From Wyeomyia smithii (Eukaryota; Arthropoda; Insecta; Diptera; Culicidae), in NCBI RefSeq assembly GCF_029784165.1, contig NC_073695.1, positions 189,747,357-189,811,356 of the forward strand: 64,000 nucleotides of DNA, written 5' to 3'. The position numbers and the translations under genes are program-made. The first letter of the stretch is position 1; each line of letters opens with the position of its first letter. The notes under the pieces are model-generated. The model was not told the DNA's origin. It did not search any database and was given only the letters and a program-made list of their open reading frames with translations. Of the stretch, positions 30,673 through 41,822 are shown piece after piece.

Positions 30673-32400
30673 ATGAACAAGGATAGCGGCTGGGAGGGGG
30701 ACCCACTTAAACAAAATAAATTTGAACAACAGGAGAAAATTAATTGACGGTAGAGGCTGATGGGTGGTTTAACCAGAGTCAGAGGCGACATCGCACGGTC
30801 TCCACAGAGACCATCAGATGCAGGGACGGTTGGCGCGAAGGTTGGTACGCCTTACGCAACACCAACCGATGATGGTAAAGTTGGTGCAGAGACGAGTACA
30901 CCTAGGACGACACCAATGACGTCGACAAAGAAAGAACATATCTCTGGTGCCTTGCTGGTAGCTACGGTAGAAAGCCAGATGAATACGCTTCCTAGCGTGG
31001 AAGCACTGCCTGTTCAACTTGAGGAGATACTCAAGTTCACGGACGAACGTAACAAAACATCGAAAGTTTTAACATAGAAGCTTCTGTTGCTACGTATCTG
31101 CATCAACGAAGCAAGAAAGCGGTTTGCTGAAATCTTGACAAGGGCCGACGTTGCGAAAATGCGTGCACAAGCAGCAGAGGAATTGGTTAAACAGCGCGAT
31201 CTCGCGTCTTTGTGAAAAAGCCCTATCGCTTCCAAATGCGAGCAAACGGACGTGCTAACCTTTGCAGAGGCTTGTTGCGCAAATAGAACAAGACAGTCTC
31301 CGGGAGACACGGCTTTCGCGAGAACCAAAAGATGGCTGATGGAGCTAAGCCCAGAGGCTGGATCGTCAACTGGGCCAACTAGGCCCACGGAGAAGAAGGT
31401 TGAAGCTAAGGGTAATGGTCCATGGATTACCGTAGTAAACAATAAGCGGCAGAAGAGGGATGAGCGTAAAAACGCTTTGATAAACCGCGTAAAGGCAAGG
31501 CGAAGAGTAGGAGCGGCACGCTCATTCTCACGACTAATGGGTCCAAGTACAGTCGAATCCCTCTATAATGACACTTTTTATAGTGACAAATCTCGCTATA
31601 GCGACATTCTCAACAGTCCCTTCTGTTTTATACTAAAATTCTTCGTTTTATTGCGACATTTCGCTATCGCGACCTTCCTCTATAACGGCATACCAAAACT
31701 AATACTTTTCATTCTTTATTGCGACAAGAGTACAGTCGAATCTCTCTATAACGACATTGCTGAATCTATAACGACATTCTCAACGGTACCTTCTGTTCTA
31801 CATATGCAAACATTCTTCGTATTATTGCGACATTTCGCTATAACGACAATCCCTTGCGATGTCGATATAAAGGGATTCGACTGTACGCTGAAGTCTTCAA
31901 GTCCATGAGAGGCGATGCTCAGCTCATAGACCTCAGCGCGGACGTTGAGACAATCCGTCGGTCTCGTACCTGTGAGATGATCCTATAACTCCGCACAGAG
32001 ACAAAGGGGAAGGATTATGAAACGGTAGCCCGAAAGGTGCTTGGCGAGGGTGTGCTAGTAACCCAGGAGACTCTCCAGCTTAGGAACATACACGAGATCA
32101 CCGAAGGATGCGACATTACACAAGCAGTGTGGAGTGGTGGTTACCACCGACGCCATCCGCAGCCGTAAGGGCCCAGCGGAGACCCAGATAGCTACCATTA
32201 AGTTCCTTCTAGAGGAGGGAAACAAAGCCATGAAAAGCCAGACTAACGGTCGTCTGGTTGGTATGCCCTCTGGGTACCTTCCAACAGCCAAATGTCTGCT
32301 CTAGGTGTTTCGAGAGCGGGCATAAATCCTGGTCGTACAAAGGGCCCAATCGGTCTAAACTTTGCAGAAGATGCGGTGGTCAGACCATGTAGCTGCTATA
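30673..32400 (+). pseudogene. R1 LINE ORF1 (Gag-like) with a MITE inside
   Basis: An ATG at 30673 opens MNKDSGWEGDPLKQNKFEQQ; in the same frame stops lie at 30745-30747, 30751-30753, 31075-31077 and 31212-31214, with readable parts KVGTPYATPTDDGKVGAETS, ICINEARKRFAEILTRADVA, and the basic WITVVNNKRQKRDERKNALI. After the MITE (31550-31883) it resumes YAEVFKSMRGDAQLIDLSAD, VETIRRSRTCEMIL, KVLGEGVLVTQETLQLRNIH, and the zinc-knuckle part CFESGHKSWSY, KLCRRCGG near 32300-32385 (last Cys of the first knuckle replaced by Tyr). The protein would coat the RNA. Multiple stops and shifts exclude function. Confidence 0.8.
31550..31883. mobile_element. TA-type MITE, tandem dimer, inside R1 ORF1
   Basis: Begins CAGTCGAATCCCTCTATA and ends with the complement TATAAAGGGATTCGACTG, flanked by TA (31548-31549 and 31884-31885). 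A third internal end, TACAGTCGAATCTCTCTATA, starts at 31731, and the two halves (183 and about 151 bp) share ACGACATTCTCAAC, CCTTCTGTT and TTGCGACATTTCGCTAT. The terminus CAGTCGAA plus TA resembles pogo/Tigger-type MITEs. No transposase. The ORF1 sense resumes exactly after it. Confidence 0.85.
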
Positions 32401-32691
32401 TCAAGCGCATGCAAGTCGCATTCTGACATTGCCATCGTAACGGACCCGTACTCTTACTCGGAAATGGTAACTGGACATCGGACAAGGCTGGTTAGGCGGT
32501 ATATGGATGACAGGCAGGTTCCCGGGGCAGAAAATTGTGTCTATTTCGAACGAACCACGTACCGTTGCCAAAGTGAACGGAGTATTCCACAGCAGGTGCT
32601 ATGCTCCGCCGCGTTGTCCTATCGAAAGGTTCACACCAAGTGTCAATGGAATTGACGGGTCGAGCCCACATCCCTGTCACGAACGTCATCC
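32401..32691 (+). pseudogene. R1 LINE endonuclease fragment
   Basis: In two alternating frames: HSDIAIVTDPYSYSEMVTGH, then MTGRFPGQKIVSISNEP, AKVNGVFHSRCYAPPRCPIE. These are the ADI-x-x-x-SEPY, TGRFP and SCYAPPR-type motifs of the R1 AP-endonuclease, which provides the nick for target-primed synthesis. The catalytic GD-N-AW and SDH parts are missing: sequence stops at about 32690 where a SINE begins. Confidence 0.75.
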
Positions 32692-32945
32692 CGGGGAGCT
32701 GCGTAGCCGCAAGGTTACAGAGTACGCTTTGTCAAGCGAATGGTCGTAGGTTCGAATCTTAGTAGAATCAGGCCATTCGATGTCAAAACTGGATTTTAAG
32801 TGTGGGTTCATTCTCAGGCTCCTCACCACTCTTCGTGTGTAGAATCCTGCGTTCAATATTTAGTGACAAACTGGAGAATAGAGACGTATTCTGGTTTCCG
32901 CACTGGGTAAAACAACCTGTGGCCATAAAAGTAAAGTAAGTAAGA
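32692..32945 (+). mobile_element. tRNA-like SINE, family B, copy 2
   Basis: A box TAGCCGCAAGG at 32704-32714 and B box GGTTCGAATC at 32749-32758, start-to-start 45 bases as in copy 1. The body continues TTAGTAGAATCAGGCCA, GTGTGGGTTCATTCTC and ends ATAAAAGTAAAGTAAGTAAG, a TAAG-type tail such as LINE-mobilised SINEs have. It directly follows R1 endonuclease sequence; a target duplication was not found. Confidence 0.65.
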
Positions 32946-33284
32946 ATTAGTTTCAATAATTATGCCTTTTTTGTTTGAAGTCCCTTCAGTGGTGAAAAGG
33001 GTATGTACATATAAGAAGGCAAATTTTCGTTATACATACTGTTTACAACATGTTACTTTCTTTGTTGCTTCTTTTGCTATAAAATTTAAATATATTTATT
33101 GGTTTTTGTTTTTATTATTATTCTGCCTTTTTAATCAACGCATTGTTTCGCAAAATATTCGTCTTCATGTAGCATTAAATGGCACGGTGTTGAACTTACG
33201 TTCGTTTCGTAAGCGTTATTGATTTTTTTTTCAAACTTTGATAAACATTTAAAAATTTCTCTAACTCTTCTTAGAAAAATGTGT
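32946..33284. other. Stretch without recognised gene
   Basis: T-rich DNA between the SINE and the fold-back. An 86-codon frame at 32962-33222 is hydrophobic by T-richness and has no recognised domain. Confidence 0.5.
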
Positions 33285-34903
33285 ATTTTCGGAAATTCAT
33301 ATATGGGTCATTCTATACGAAGTGTACATGCCACTTGGACACGACAATCACAGATTTGGCTCAAAGTTGGGGGAGTTATTCATATACTGTCTTTTTGGGA
33401 AACTCCCAATTTTTGTGTCGATTGGAATACCCCCCGCTCTGTGGGACCCCCCACTTTATTGCAAAGTCACGCAATTGTTGTCAAAAATCTTTTTTTACTT
33501 TTTCTCAAAATTCATAGACGTGAGATGCCGGAAAAATACTGATAGACGATTTTTGAAGATAATAAACCAAGGAATCAAGAAAAGTATAAGTTTCGACCGG
33601 AAGTGTTGCCAGATAAATTATTTTTTATTTGAAAACTAAATTGACGTTTTTCGGCAAATGCACCCATCTCAATTTCAAATTTAATAATTTCATCGTGTAC
33701 CTTGGAAAATTTTACGTAAGAAACAACTATCATCCCGAGGTATTATGAGCCAATCTCGAGATATAACATTTTTACAAAAATAGTTGTAAAATTTGTAATT
33801 ATTTTATTTTTTAATTTATAGACCGAAGACACCCGAAAAATAGTGATAGGTGAGTTTTGAAGAAAATAAACCAAGGAATCCAGAAAAAATATTGTTTTTG
33901 GCCGGAAGTGTTGCCAGATAGATTGATTTTGAATTTTAAAACTAAAATTGCATTTTTCGGCTAATACAGCTGATATTATTTTGAATTTGATGATTTCATC
34001 GTATTTCTCGAAAAATTTTACGTAAAACACACTTATCATCCCGTGGTAATATGAGCCAATCTAAAGATATAACATTTTTACGAAAAATAAATTACGAAAT
34101 TTAAAACTATTTTCGTAAAAATGCTATATCTCGAGATTGGCTCACATTACCACGGGATGATAAGTATTTCTTACGTAAAATTTTCCAAAAAATACGATAA
34201 AATCATCAAATTTAAAATAAAATTAGCTGCATTTGCCGAAAAATGCAAATTAAGTTTTAAAATACAAAAATAATCTATCTAGCAGCACTTCCGGTCAAAA
34301 GTAATTTTTTTTTCTGGATTCCTTGGTTTATTTCCTTCAAAGTTCACCTATCACTATTTTTCGGGTGTCTTACGTCTATAAATTGTAAAAAAATAATTAC
34401 GAAGTTTACAACTTTTTTCGTAAAAATGTTATATCTCGAGATTGGCTCATATTACCTCGGGATGATAGCTGTTTATTATGTGAAATTTTCCAAGGAACAC
34501 GATGAAGTTATCAAATTTAAAATAAAAATGGCTGCATTTGCCAAGAAATGTAAATTTAGTTTTCAAATGCAAAAATAATTTATCAGGCAACACTTCTGGT
34601 CAAAACTTATTCTTTTCTGGATTCCTTGGTTTATTTTCTTCCAAAATCGTCATTTTCGGACATCTTACGTCTATGAATTTTATGAAAAAGAAAAAAGATA
34701 TTTTGAACAAAAAATGCGTGACTTTGCAATAAACAGGGGGTCCCACAGAGCGGGGGGTATTCCAATCGACACCAAATTTGGGATTTTTCAAAGTGACAGT
34801 AGATGAATAATTCTCCCAACTTTGAGCAAAATCTGTGATGGTCGTGTCCAAGTTTATGCTTTTTCGTGATCACTTCGTATGGGATGACCCATATTTCGAA
34901 AAT
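33285..34903. mobile_element. 1.6 kb fold-back (palindromic) element with duplicated modules
   Basis: The right half is a diverged reverse complement of the left, with the centre near 34100. Outer ends are ATATGGGTCATTCTATACGA (33301) and, inverted, ATATGGGTCATCCCATACGA (to 34894). Each arm has an outer module with GATTGGAATACCCCCCGCTC (inverted on the right) and two copies of an inner module of roughly 270-300 bp marked by AATAAACCAAGGAAT, GGAAGTGTTGCCAGATA and GAGCCAATCTCGAGATATAA (left, near 33555-33775 and 33860-34070; right, inverted, near 34105-34345 and 34425-34640). No coding domain; frames at 33281-33639 and 34600-34939 are mirror images of one another. Confidence 0.85.
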
Positions 34904-37900
34904 CCTGTTTTGAGAAAATTGCATTCTTATAGACTTCAAAGATCTGGATTAAGATTCACGTTCAATCCAGTATTTTTTTTCAACATTAATACTTTGAACG
35001 CAATGTAAACTAAACATAGCGCAAAAAGAATAAACATGAAAAATATTTTGTTTTGCTACCGCCTTTCACAATTTTTTTGTACACCTAAACAGCATTGAGC
35101 AGTAAACTGCAACAGGAATGATTGTCTAATGTGGCTCTGTAGTCTTTAGTCATTAATATACATTTAAAAACATGATAACAATGTCCTGAACATTTTTTCG
35201 TTTAATTGATTAACTAGTCAAATAATCAATTTTTGTTCAAAATTTATTCTACAATATTGAGATTTTCATCTTGATTTTATATCACATTAAATAAAAATAT
35301 GAAATGTTTATTGACACTGGAAAAAATATCACGAAACAGTTTTATCTTGCGCTGTATACATCAGAATTATTTAATTACGATGAAATATGAAAATACCCTT
35401 GCGGCTCACTAACGCCCATAATTTTTTCAACCATTCTGAATTAACCCACATACAGACAGATTTTGTGATGGTGGAGAAATTTGTAAATTATCTATCAAGT
35501 CACTATAGATCACTCGGAAACGATTCGTGACTTCAGCAGCAACGCATCAATGTGACCTAATTTAAATTTTGGTTTCTCCCAGCAACTCTTTGCAGACCAC
35601 CTTGTGCGTGATTGTTGACTACTGTCCAACGAATTATCATGACTGGATCGAGATATATCTCCTTCTCTTCCTTTTTCCCGCAACCCTCCAAAATTTGCGT
35701 CATCCATAATTGTACGTTAATTTGCGTGTATCAGAAAATTAACATCGATGACCACGCAGAAGAAGCCAGCATCAGTACCATCGAATAAACCACCAAATTG
35801 CCCACCCGAACGAAACGGTGGAAATCGTTTACAACTCCCTTACTATGCTTAAAAAGCTTGAAAAACAGGTAAAAGAACGCGGAGAAAATAACTCACTTCA
35901 CTTAATTCGGTCGAACTGGGCCCAAATCTACTGCAGACTGGGAAACTCGGCCGCCCGGTGCGACAAGAAATGATAACAAGTTCAACTATGTCAGCAGTTT
36001 TACGCGAGATTCCGCCCGTCACGAGCTGGCTTGCGTTTGCTCTCCGATGTGATGGCATTCTGCAGCGGGAGAAAAAGAAGGAAAAAAAAATGCCAGCAAG
36101 AAAAAATGAACGAAACATCCGAAGAACGACGTGAGTGGCTGACAGGATTCCGCGGTATGCGGTCAGAAATTGTAAAATTTGATGACATTACATAATTGAG
36201 ACACGTTGCGCTGAGCCGAACAGATTTTGTGCTGTTCGGTTTTACCTGTGGTTTGATCCGCGTTCCTTGATGCATTGGGGAGGGTTTGGGATGCAGTCGG
36301 TTGATTTTTATCTAAGCGATTTTTTCAGAAAACTGCGTCATGATGCTTCCTGGTACTTTACTTTTTGACTGTTCCTGAAGTAGCGATTGAATCTAAGACA
36401 AAGAATATCTTACGTTTCAAAACCTTACTAATTAGCATGAAACTGAATAATCAAATAATTTTAAAATGTGGTTCAATTTTTTTAGCTTTTACCTGCCACT
36501 CAGTTTGAAATTGAGTAGCGATGGAAAAAAATCTGTAGAAAGTCGAAAATATTATTTTATATGAATATTTTTAAACTAAAGTTGTCGTGCTAGCAAACAT
36601 TGCGCAACCTTTCCGTTGGGGTCACTTACAGACCATGCGCGACGGTAAAGAAAGATATTCGCGCAATCCGACCTGGCAAATAGAGTCACTTTGTGTGCGA
36701 GATGATTGAGAAAATGAATATTCATGGTCACCTGGGCTGGCAAAGCGTGGTGAAGAATAAATACCAATATTTATTTTATATCTCCTTCAATGGATCTCCC
36801 TGCGACTTTGAGTGGGGAAATAAATGTTATACGTTTTCACTCGCTCTTGATGCATTTCTTGTACTTTCACGTGTTTCTTACCAGTTTTCGCAGGATGGCA
36901 AAAACCTCAGGGTTCAAGTCTGGGTGTATAATATATATTGAAGTGTCGTTAACTGTTCAAGTTCCCACATCTAGACTTGATCCCTGCTAGGACCCCGCGC
37001 GTATCTGTCTGCCTGTTAGCCCCGAGGACATTTCCCAAGTTCGGTGTCTACCATAATCATGCAATGGACAACCCTTCACAAGTCATTCACGATCCCGCAT
37101 AGAATAGCCTAGCGGGCGTATCTTAATGCTACACATTGACCGTCTGTAATCGCAAACACACTACGCAAGTGCAAGTCAGAAATTAGCAATAAATTTTATT
37201 CCTATTTCCATTGATTTGGTACTTAGCTTTGGGAGATTGGGGAACAACTTCGTTGTCGCCATCGTCTGTGCTATAGCTGTACCTATAGCTAGCCTGACTG
37301 GTTAGCTGGTTGATATTGGCTTTAATTTATGACACCCAAGGGACTCGAACCAGTACGGACGATGTGGGCGCACTCGGTGTTTTATGACAGACGTTTCGTT
37401 CTCGCTCTCTTTCTGGCGGACGCGTTTACTGTATTTGGAAGCATGGTTATACCATCACACGGTGGGTGTCATACAAAATTTTATTGAAACAGCAGGATCT
37501 TGTTTAAGTCAGCAATGTGCTCTCATTTTGACAAGTTACAGAGCTCACTTTTCGTAGCTGTCATATAATCTGCAATGTTTGTTAAGGTGTCCTTCTACGA
37601 CGACAATACCTTATAAGTCGCGAATCGCATCATGTTGTCTATAATTATCGAATGATTACTATTGCCGGTAGACGGCGCTAGGAGCAGTTACCCGTAGACT
37701 TAAATTGCTTAGCTATTATCAGTGGCACCGTTAAAAACTGTGAAATACATCAAGGAGTTCGCGTTGATGGAGAGTACTTATGTAAATAGGTTCAAGCTAC
37801 CGCTCAGAAACCAATCTCTCGATACGTGTATGTTGCCGGGCAGTCTAATTATTATCACCTTAATGGCTCATTTTTTAACTCAGCATCCCGTCACCAAGTG

Positions 37901-38384
37901 ACTCTTATGTTATCCGCCATGCACAGCTGCTGTTGATTGCCGATGGGCAAATAATTTGTTTGAAGCGATTAGGATTCGACAAAGACTGTAAAGTATAAAT
38001 TGGTTAAAATTTCCAACCCTCTCGAACGGATGTGCCCATTTGTGCATCAATAGGTGGGTTCGATTAGATGAGATGAGTGTGATCAGCTTTCCAAGAATTA
38101 TTATAATTACCACAGTAGCTTTGTGTTGACAAGTTAGTAGAGAGAGTGCAGGTCGCTTGATTACTTATGAGTAATAATCACTATAAATGGTGAAAGTTGC
38201 AATCAAAAACGTACCTTATTGGTGAACAGTAGCAATTGAAAGTAATTTGTTGGCAAGGTGAAACTTTGCCCTTAGTTGCTATTAAAACGACATCAGGTCA
38301 AATAGAGTGAAAGTAAATTAGTAAAATGTTTCCTGGGTGACTCAAAACAAAAGTATTGAGAAAAATGTCGAGTCATTTTGAAAC
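34904..38384. other. Long stretch without recognised gene
   Basis: No coding frame with a domain on either strand. At 37340-37351 the minus strand has GGTTCGAGTCCC, a B-box-like string, without a foldable tRNA around it. Probably host intergenic or intronic DNA. Confidence 0.5.
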
Positions 38385-38520
38385 CCATTATGGCGACACC
38401 CGGATTCTGGAAAACAGCCAAAAATGACTTCATATCATCCAATATAAATATTTCCGAAACCGGGATGATGCTCAGAAGCCGGGAATTATTTCCAGACGCC
38501 ATAGTGAGTTCTAAGATGGC
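38385..38520 (-). repeat. Dispersed 'CGCCAT' repeat, copy 2
   Basis: Complement reads AACTCACTATGGCGTCTGG, CCCGGCTTCTGAGCATCATC, CGGTTTCGGAAATATTTATA and GGCTGTTTTCCAGAATCCGG, the motif order of the family also seen at 44430 and 55985. Confidence 0.6.
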
Positions 38521-39529
38521 TAAATGAGCAGCGAAATATGAAATTTTGAAAATTGACGATTTTTTTTTTAATTTCTCAGAAGAGTGAATTTATGGGAAAT
38601 CTCTCAGTAAATCTTCATACATGATTTTTAAAAGAACTTCAAGTTTTTATACAATTTGGTACGGAGTTCAGCAGCTACGTGGCGCTAGAGAGTATGTAGT
38701 TTTGCATATTTTGTACGGAATTTGCCTTGTGAATCACATTACTTAGAAAATTGCGGTTTTGGTAAAGCTGTTCAGGAGATACAGGGCTAGATGTACCAAG
38801 CGCTGTTAATTTTTTGCTGATACTCGAAAGCGTTCCTCTATAACAGTATTTGGCAAAATAAAGACAGCCGACAGAAAAAATGTTGTGCGACTACAAGATA
38901 GCCGTCTAATTTCCCATAGACGAATGTTTTCAACATTTGGTATGCGATACAGATCAGTACACAGCCGCTTTATTTCAGAGTTTGCTTCTCTTCGGACGAA
39001 AGCTGTCGATGAGATGCCAAGCAATCTGTATTTTACTACTTACGCTTGATTCTTCCTACAGCCTTTTATAACAGCCGTCACACGACGACATTCGTCATAG
39101 GCAAATAAAAAGAGGGGAAATGCCTCCGGTGGATTTGGGCTGTTACCGAAACACGCTGTTTGTGTAGTGCTGATACGAATGTCAATATAAAAACGCTTTC
39201 TTCTCTCTTCCATATTCACTATTCACATATAATAGACACACGAAGTACATTTTTCGTTTTCTTTTGTGATGCTCTGTTGCCAATACGTCCTCAATGTGAT
39301 TACCCGACTGCTAGCGCACGTAACAGAAAACGTTTTCTGAAAAGACACTAAAAAAGGTTGTACTCTTAGAATGTCTGTCCAGGGCCTATCCTCAATTATT
39401 TAGCAAATCCAACAGCTTAGAAAGTTGCAGTTTTCATTGATTCGGCAATTAAACTTTATTAGAAGAAACAATTATTTCATTTTTATTTTTTTTATTACGG
39501 ATGATGACATGATAACGACTTACTTACTT
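38521..39529. other. Stretch without recognised gene
   Basis: AT-rich. A GTTCAGCAGCTACGTGGCGC segment near 38663 resembles, inverted, 42325-42355 (CGCCACGTAGCGG), hinting at another dispersed repeat. Confidence 0.45.
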
Positions 39530-41595
39530 CCCAGGTTAAACATCTTTCAGGATTTCACTTGCGTCGCAATGTTACGCCAACCCACTCGGTCCATGGCAGC
39601 TTGTCTCCAGTGTCTTGAATGTCCTACATTTCCGAGATCTTGCTTCACTTGGTCCACCCACCTTGCTCGTTACGCGAAACTCTTACAACATGTCCCGCCT
39701 TACAGCTCTTACAGCTTTAGCGACTTTCTGGATACAGGGCTCGCCGTAGAGTTGCGCCAGTTCGTTGTTCATTCTTCACCTCCATACGCCATCATCACAC
39801 ACTCCACCGAAGATGGTCGTAAGCACATGCCGTTCGAAAACGGCTGGCGCTTGAAAGCCCTCCTTCAGCATTGTCCATGTCGCGTGTCCGTAGAGAACTT
39901 CCGGTCTCATGAGCGTCTTGTACATGGTGCACTTGGTACGGGGGTCTTGTGGAGTCCGTAGTGAGCACGACTTCCGGCCACAATACGTTTGCGGATTTCA
40001 CTGCTGCAGTTGTTGTCCGATGTTACCAACGATCCGAGTTACAGAAATTTGTCAACCACCTCGAATTCATCTCCGTCGATCATTACGCTATTGTCTATGC
40101 GAGCCCTATCGCGCTTGGTTCCACCTGCTAACAGATACTTGGTCTTCGACGTATTCACCTTCAATCCCGCTTTTGTTGCTTGTCGTTTTAGCTTGGTGTA
40201 CTGTTCTGCAACAGCCTGGTACGTCCTTCCGACAAGGTCCACGTAGTCAGCGAAGCAGATTTACTGACTGGAATAATTGAAGATCGTGCCACGCATGTTT
40301 CACGCATGCACGTTTCATTACACCTCCAAGCACAGTATTGAACAGGAGGTAGGAAAGACCGTCGCCTTGTCGGAGTACGCGAGTGACTCCAACCGCACCC
40401 GAAATCTTCAGACCTTCAGACAGCCCTCCATCCATCGTGACCTTAGCCAGTCTTGTTAGTTTTGCAGGGAAGCCATTTCCGTCCATATTTTTTCATAACT
40501 CTGCACGGTCGATAGTGTCGTAAGCGGGCTTAAAATAAATGCATAGGTGAAGCGTGGGAACTAGAAATTCGACACTTTTGGAGCCACAGCGTAAAGATTT
40601 GGTCTGTCGTCGATCGCCACTCCACAAAACGGGCTTGATAACTTCCCACAAACCTACTAGCGTGCTAGCGACGATTGACGGCGAAAGGTAATCTGGGAGA
40701 GCGTTTTTCAGGCTGTGTTGAGAATTGTGATCGCTCGGTTGTTCTCACATTCCAGCTTGTCGCCCTTCTTGTATATTGGGCATATTACTTCCCTTCTTCC
40801 AATTCTCGGTAGCTGTTCTGTATCACAGATCCTGACTATCAGCTGATTCAGGCAGGAGCCCACATGTCCGGGCCATGCCATCCTTTGAACCGTTTTCCAA
40901 CAACGCTGCCTTAAGGCTTTGCACGAACGTAGTAGCGATTCCGGGGAGTTTGTCAATCCAGATCGTACCGTGGCGGGAGACGGTAGCGGATCCGAAAGAC
41001 TTTGGCGTATTTTAACCATAAGGAGAAAGTGGTCAGAATCGACGTTTACACCACGATAGGTTCGGACGTCTATAATATCCGAGAAGTGCCTTTCAACAAT
41101 CGAAATGTAATAGATTTGTGATTCGATGTATTGATCTCCAGGTGTACCCCATATCGGTATATGCCTACTGGAAGTAGGTACCATGTTCTTGGAAGCGGCA
41201 AAAGTCGTTTCCGTTCGTGAGCCGGTGTGTGCTGAACTTTCCAATAATCGGTCTGTATTCTTCCCCCTCTGTTGTGGATTGGCCATCACCCATTCACGCA
41301 CTTTTGCATTTTGCCCATTACAATGGAAGCTGTGTTAAACTCGTGTTTTTTGCCGCAGCTCTGGTAGATGGTGTAACCATCTCTGTACGTATGTACCGAT
41401 ACTCTCTTTCAGCATACCTTTGCAGCGCAACAATGTCGAACTTGTGGACCCTCAATAAGTCGAAAAAAATGCGGGTACTTCCCAGAAAATTAGAAGACTT
41501 GCAGTTCCATGATTCGAGTTTTCAATCGTTAGTCCGTTTTTGTTGCCTTGGTCTATGCCGATTGCTTCGGTCCGTAACAACATTATTTACTTCCT
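39530..41595 (-). pseudogene. LINE (craniofacial-type endonuclease plus RT), minus strand, internally deleted
   Basis: Reading the minus strand from 41595: endonuclease start NFLGSTRIFFDLLRVHKFDI, VALQRYA, DGYTIYQSCGKKHEFNTA; then from 41301 FAASKNMVPTSSRHIPI, VERHFSDIIDVRTYRGVNVD, SDHFLLMVKIRQ; after loss of the linker REVICPIYKKGDKLECENNR; palm FKPAYDTIDRAEL and MDGNGFPAKLTRLAKVTMDG, LRQGDGLSYLLFN; FADY in place of FADD, VGRTYQAVAEQYTKLKRQAT, MIDGDEFEVVDKF; and the tail KCTMYKTLMRPEVLYGHATW near 39850-39930. The order is complete from endonuclease to C-terminus but with deletions, stops and a lost catalytic Asp. ACTTACTTACTTCCC at 39522-39533 looks like the complement of a TAAG-type 3' tail. 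Plus-strand frames over it (39425-39961, 39909-40280) are shadows. Confidence 0.87.
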
Positions 41596-41604
41596 GTACT
41601 GATT

Positions 41605-41815
41605 GCTGATCTCCCAGATGGTCTCGAGGTACGATGTTGGCCTTACAAACCAGTCGTCGTAGGTTCGAGTCTCGGCTCGGGAGAAACTATTAATGTCAGT
41701 AGGATCGTAGCGCTAGCCCCGTAATTGTCCTGTGCACTTAACAGTCGGCTGCGAAATCTGTGTATAAATAAAAATAAGGTCAAGTTCCGAATCGGGAATG
41801 TAGCACCAAGGCTTG
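41605..41815 (+). mobile_element. tRNA-like SINE, family A, full copy
   Basis: A box TGGTCTCGAGG at 41619-41629 and B box GGTTCGAGTCT at 41662-41672, starts 43 apart. The body continues GTCAGTAGGATCGTAGCGCT, AATTGTCCTGTGCACTTAAC, GTCGGCTGCGAAATCTGTGT and ends GTAGCACCAAGGCTTG. Short flanking repeats ACTGATT lie at 41598-41604 and 41816-41822. It is next to the 5' end of the minus-strand LINE. Confidence 0.85.
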
Positions 41816-41822
41816 ACTGATT

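Noticed and set aside
33281..33639. Overlapping plus-strand frames of about 100 codons
   Set aside because: Lie in the arm of the fold-back and are mirrored in the opposite arm; no domain.
37325..37420. Possible tRNA gene on the minus strand (GGTTCGAGTCCC at 37340-37351)
   Set aside because: No acceptor stem, anticodon arm or A box can be placed upstream on that strand; a lone B-box-like string.
39425..39961. 178-codon plus-strand frame
   Set aside because: Antisense of the LINE C-terminal region, whose minus-strand reading has family motifs.
40270..40490. Plus-strand frame at 40277-40459 as a separate gene
   Set aside because: It is antisense to the LINE reverse transcriptase palm region.
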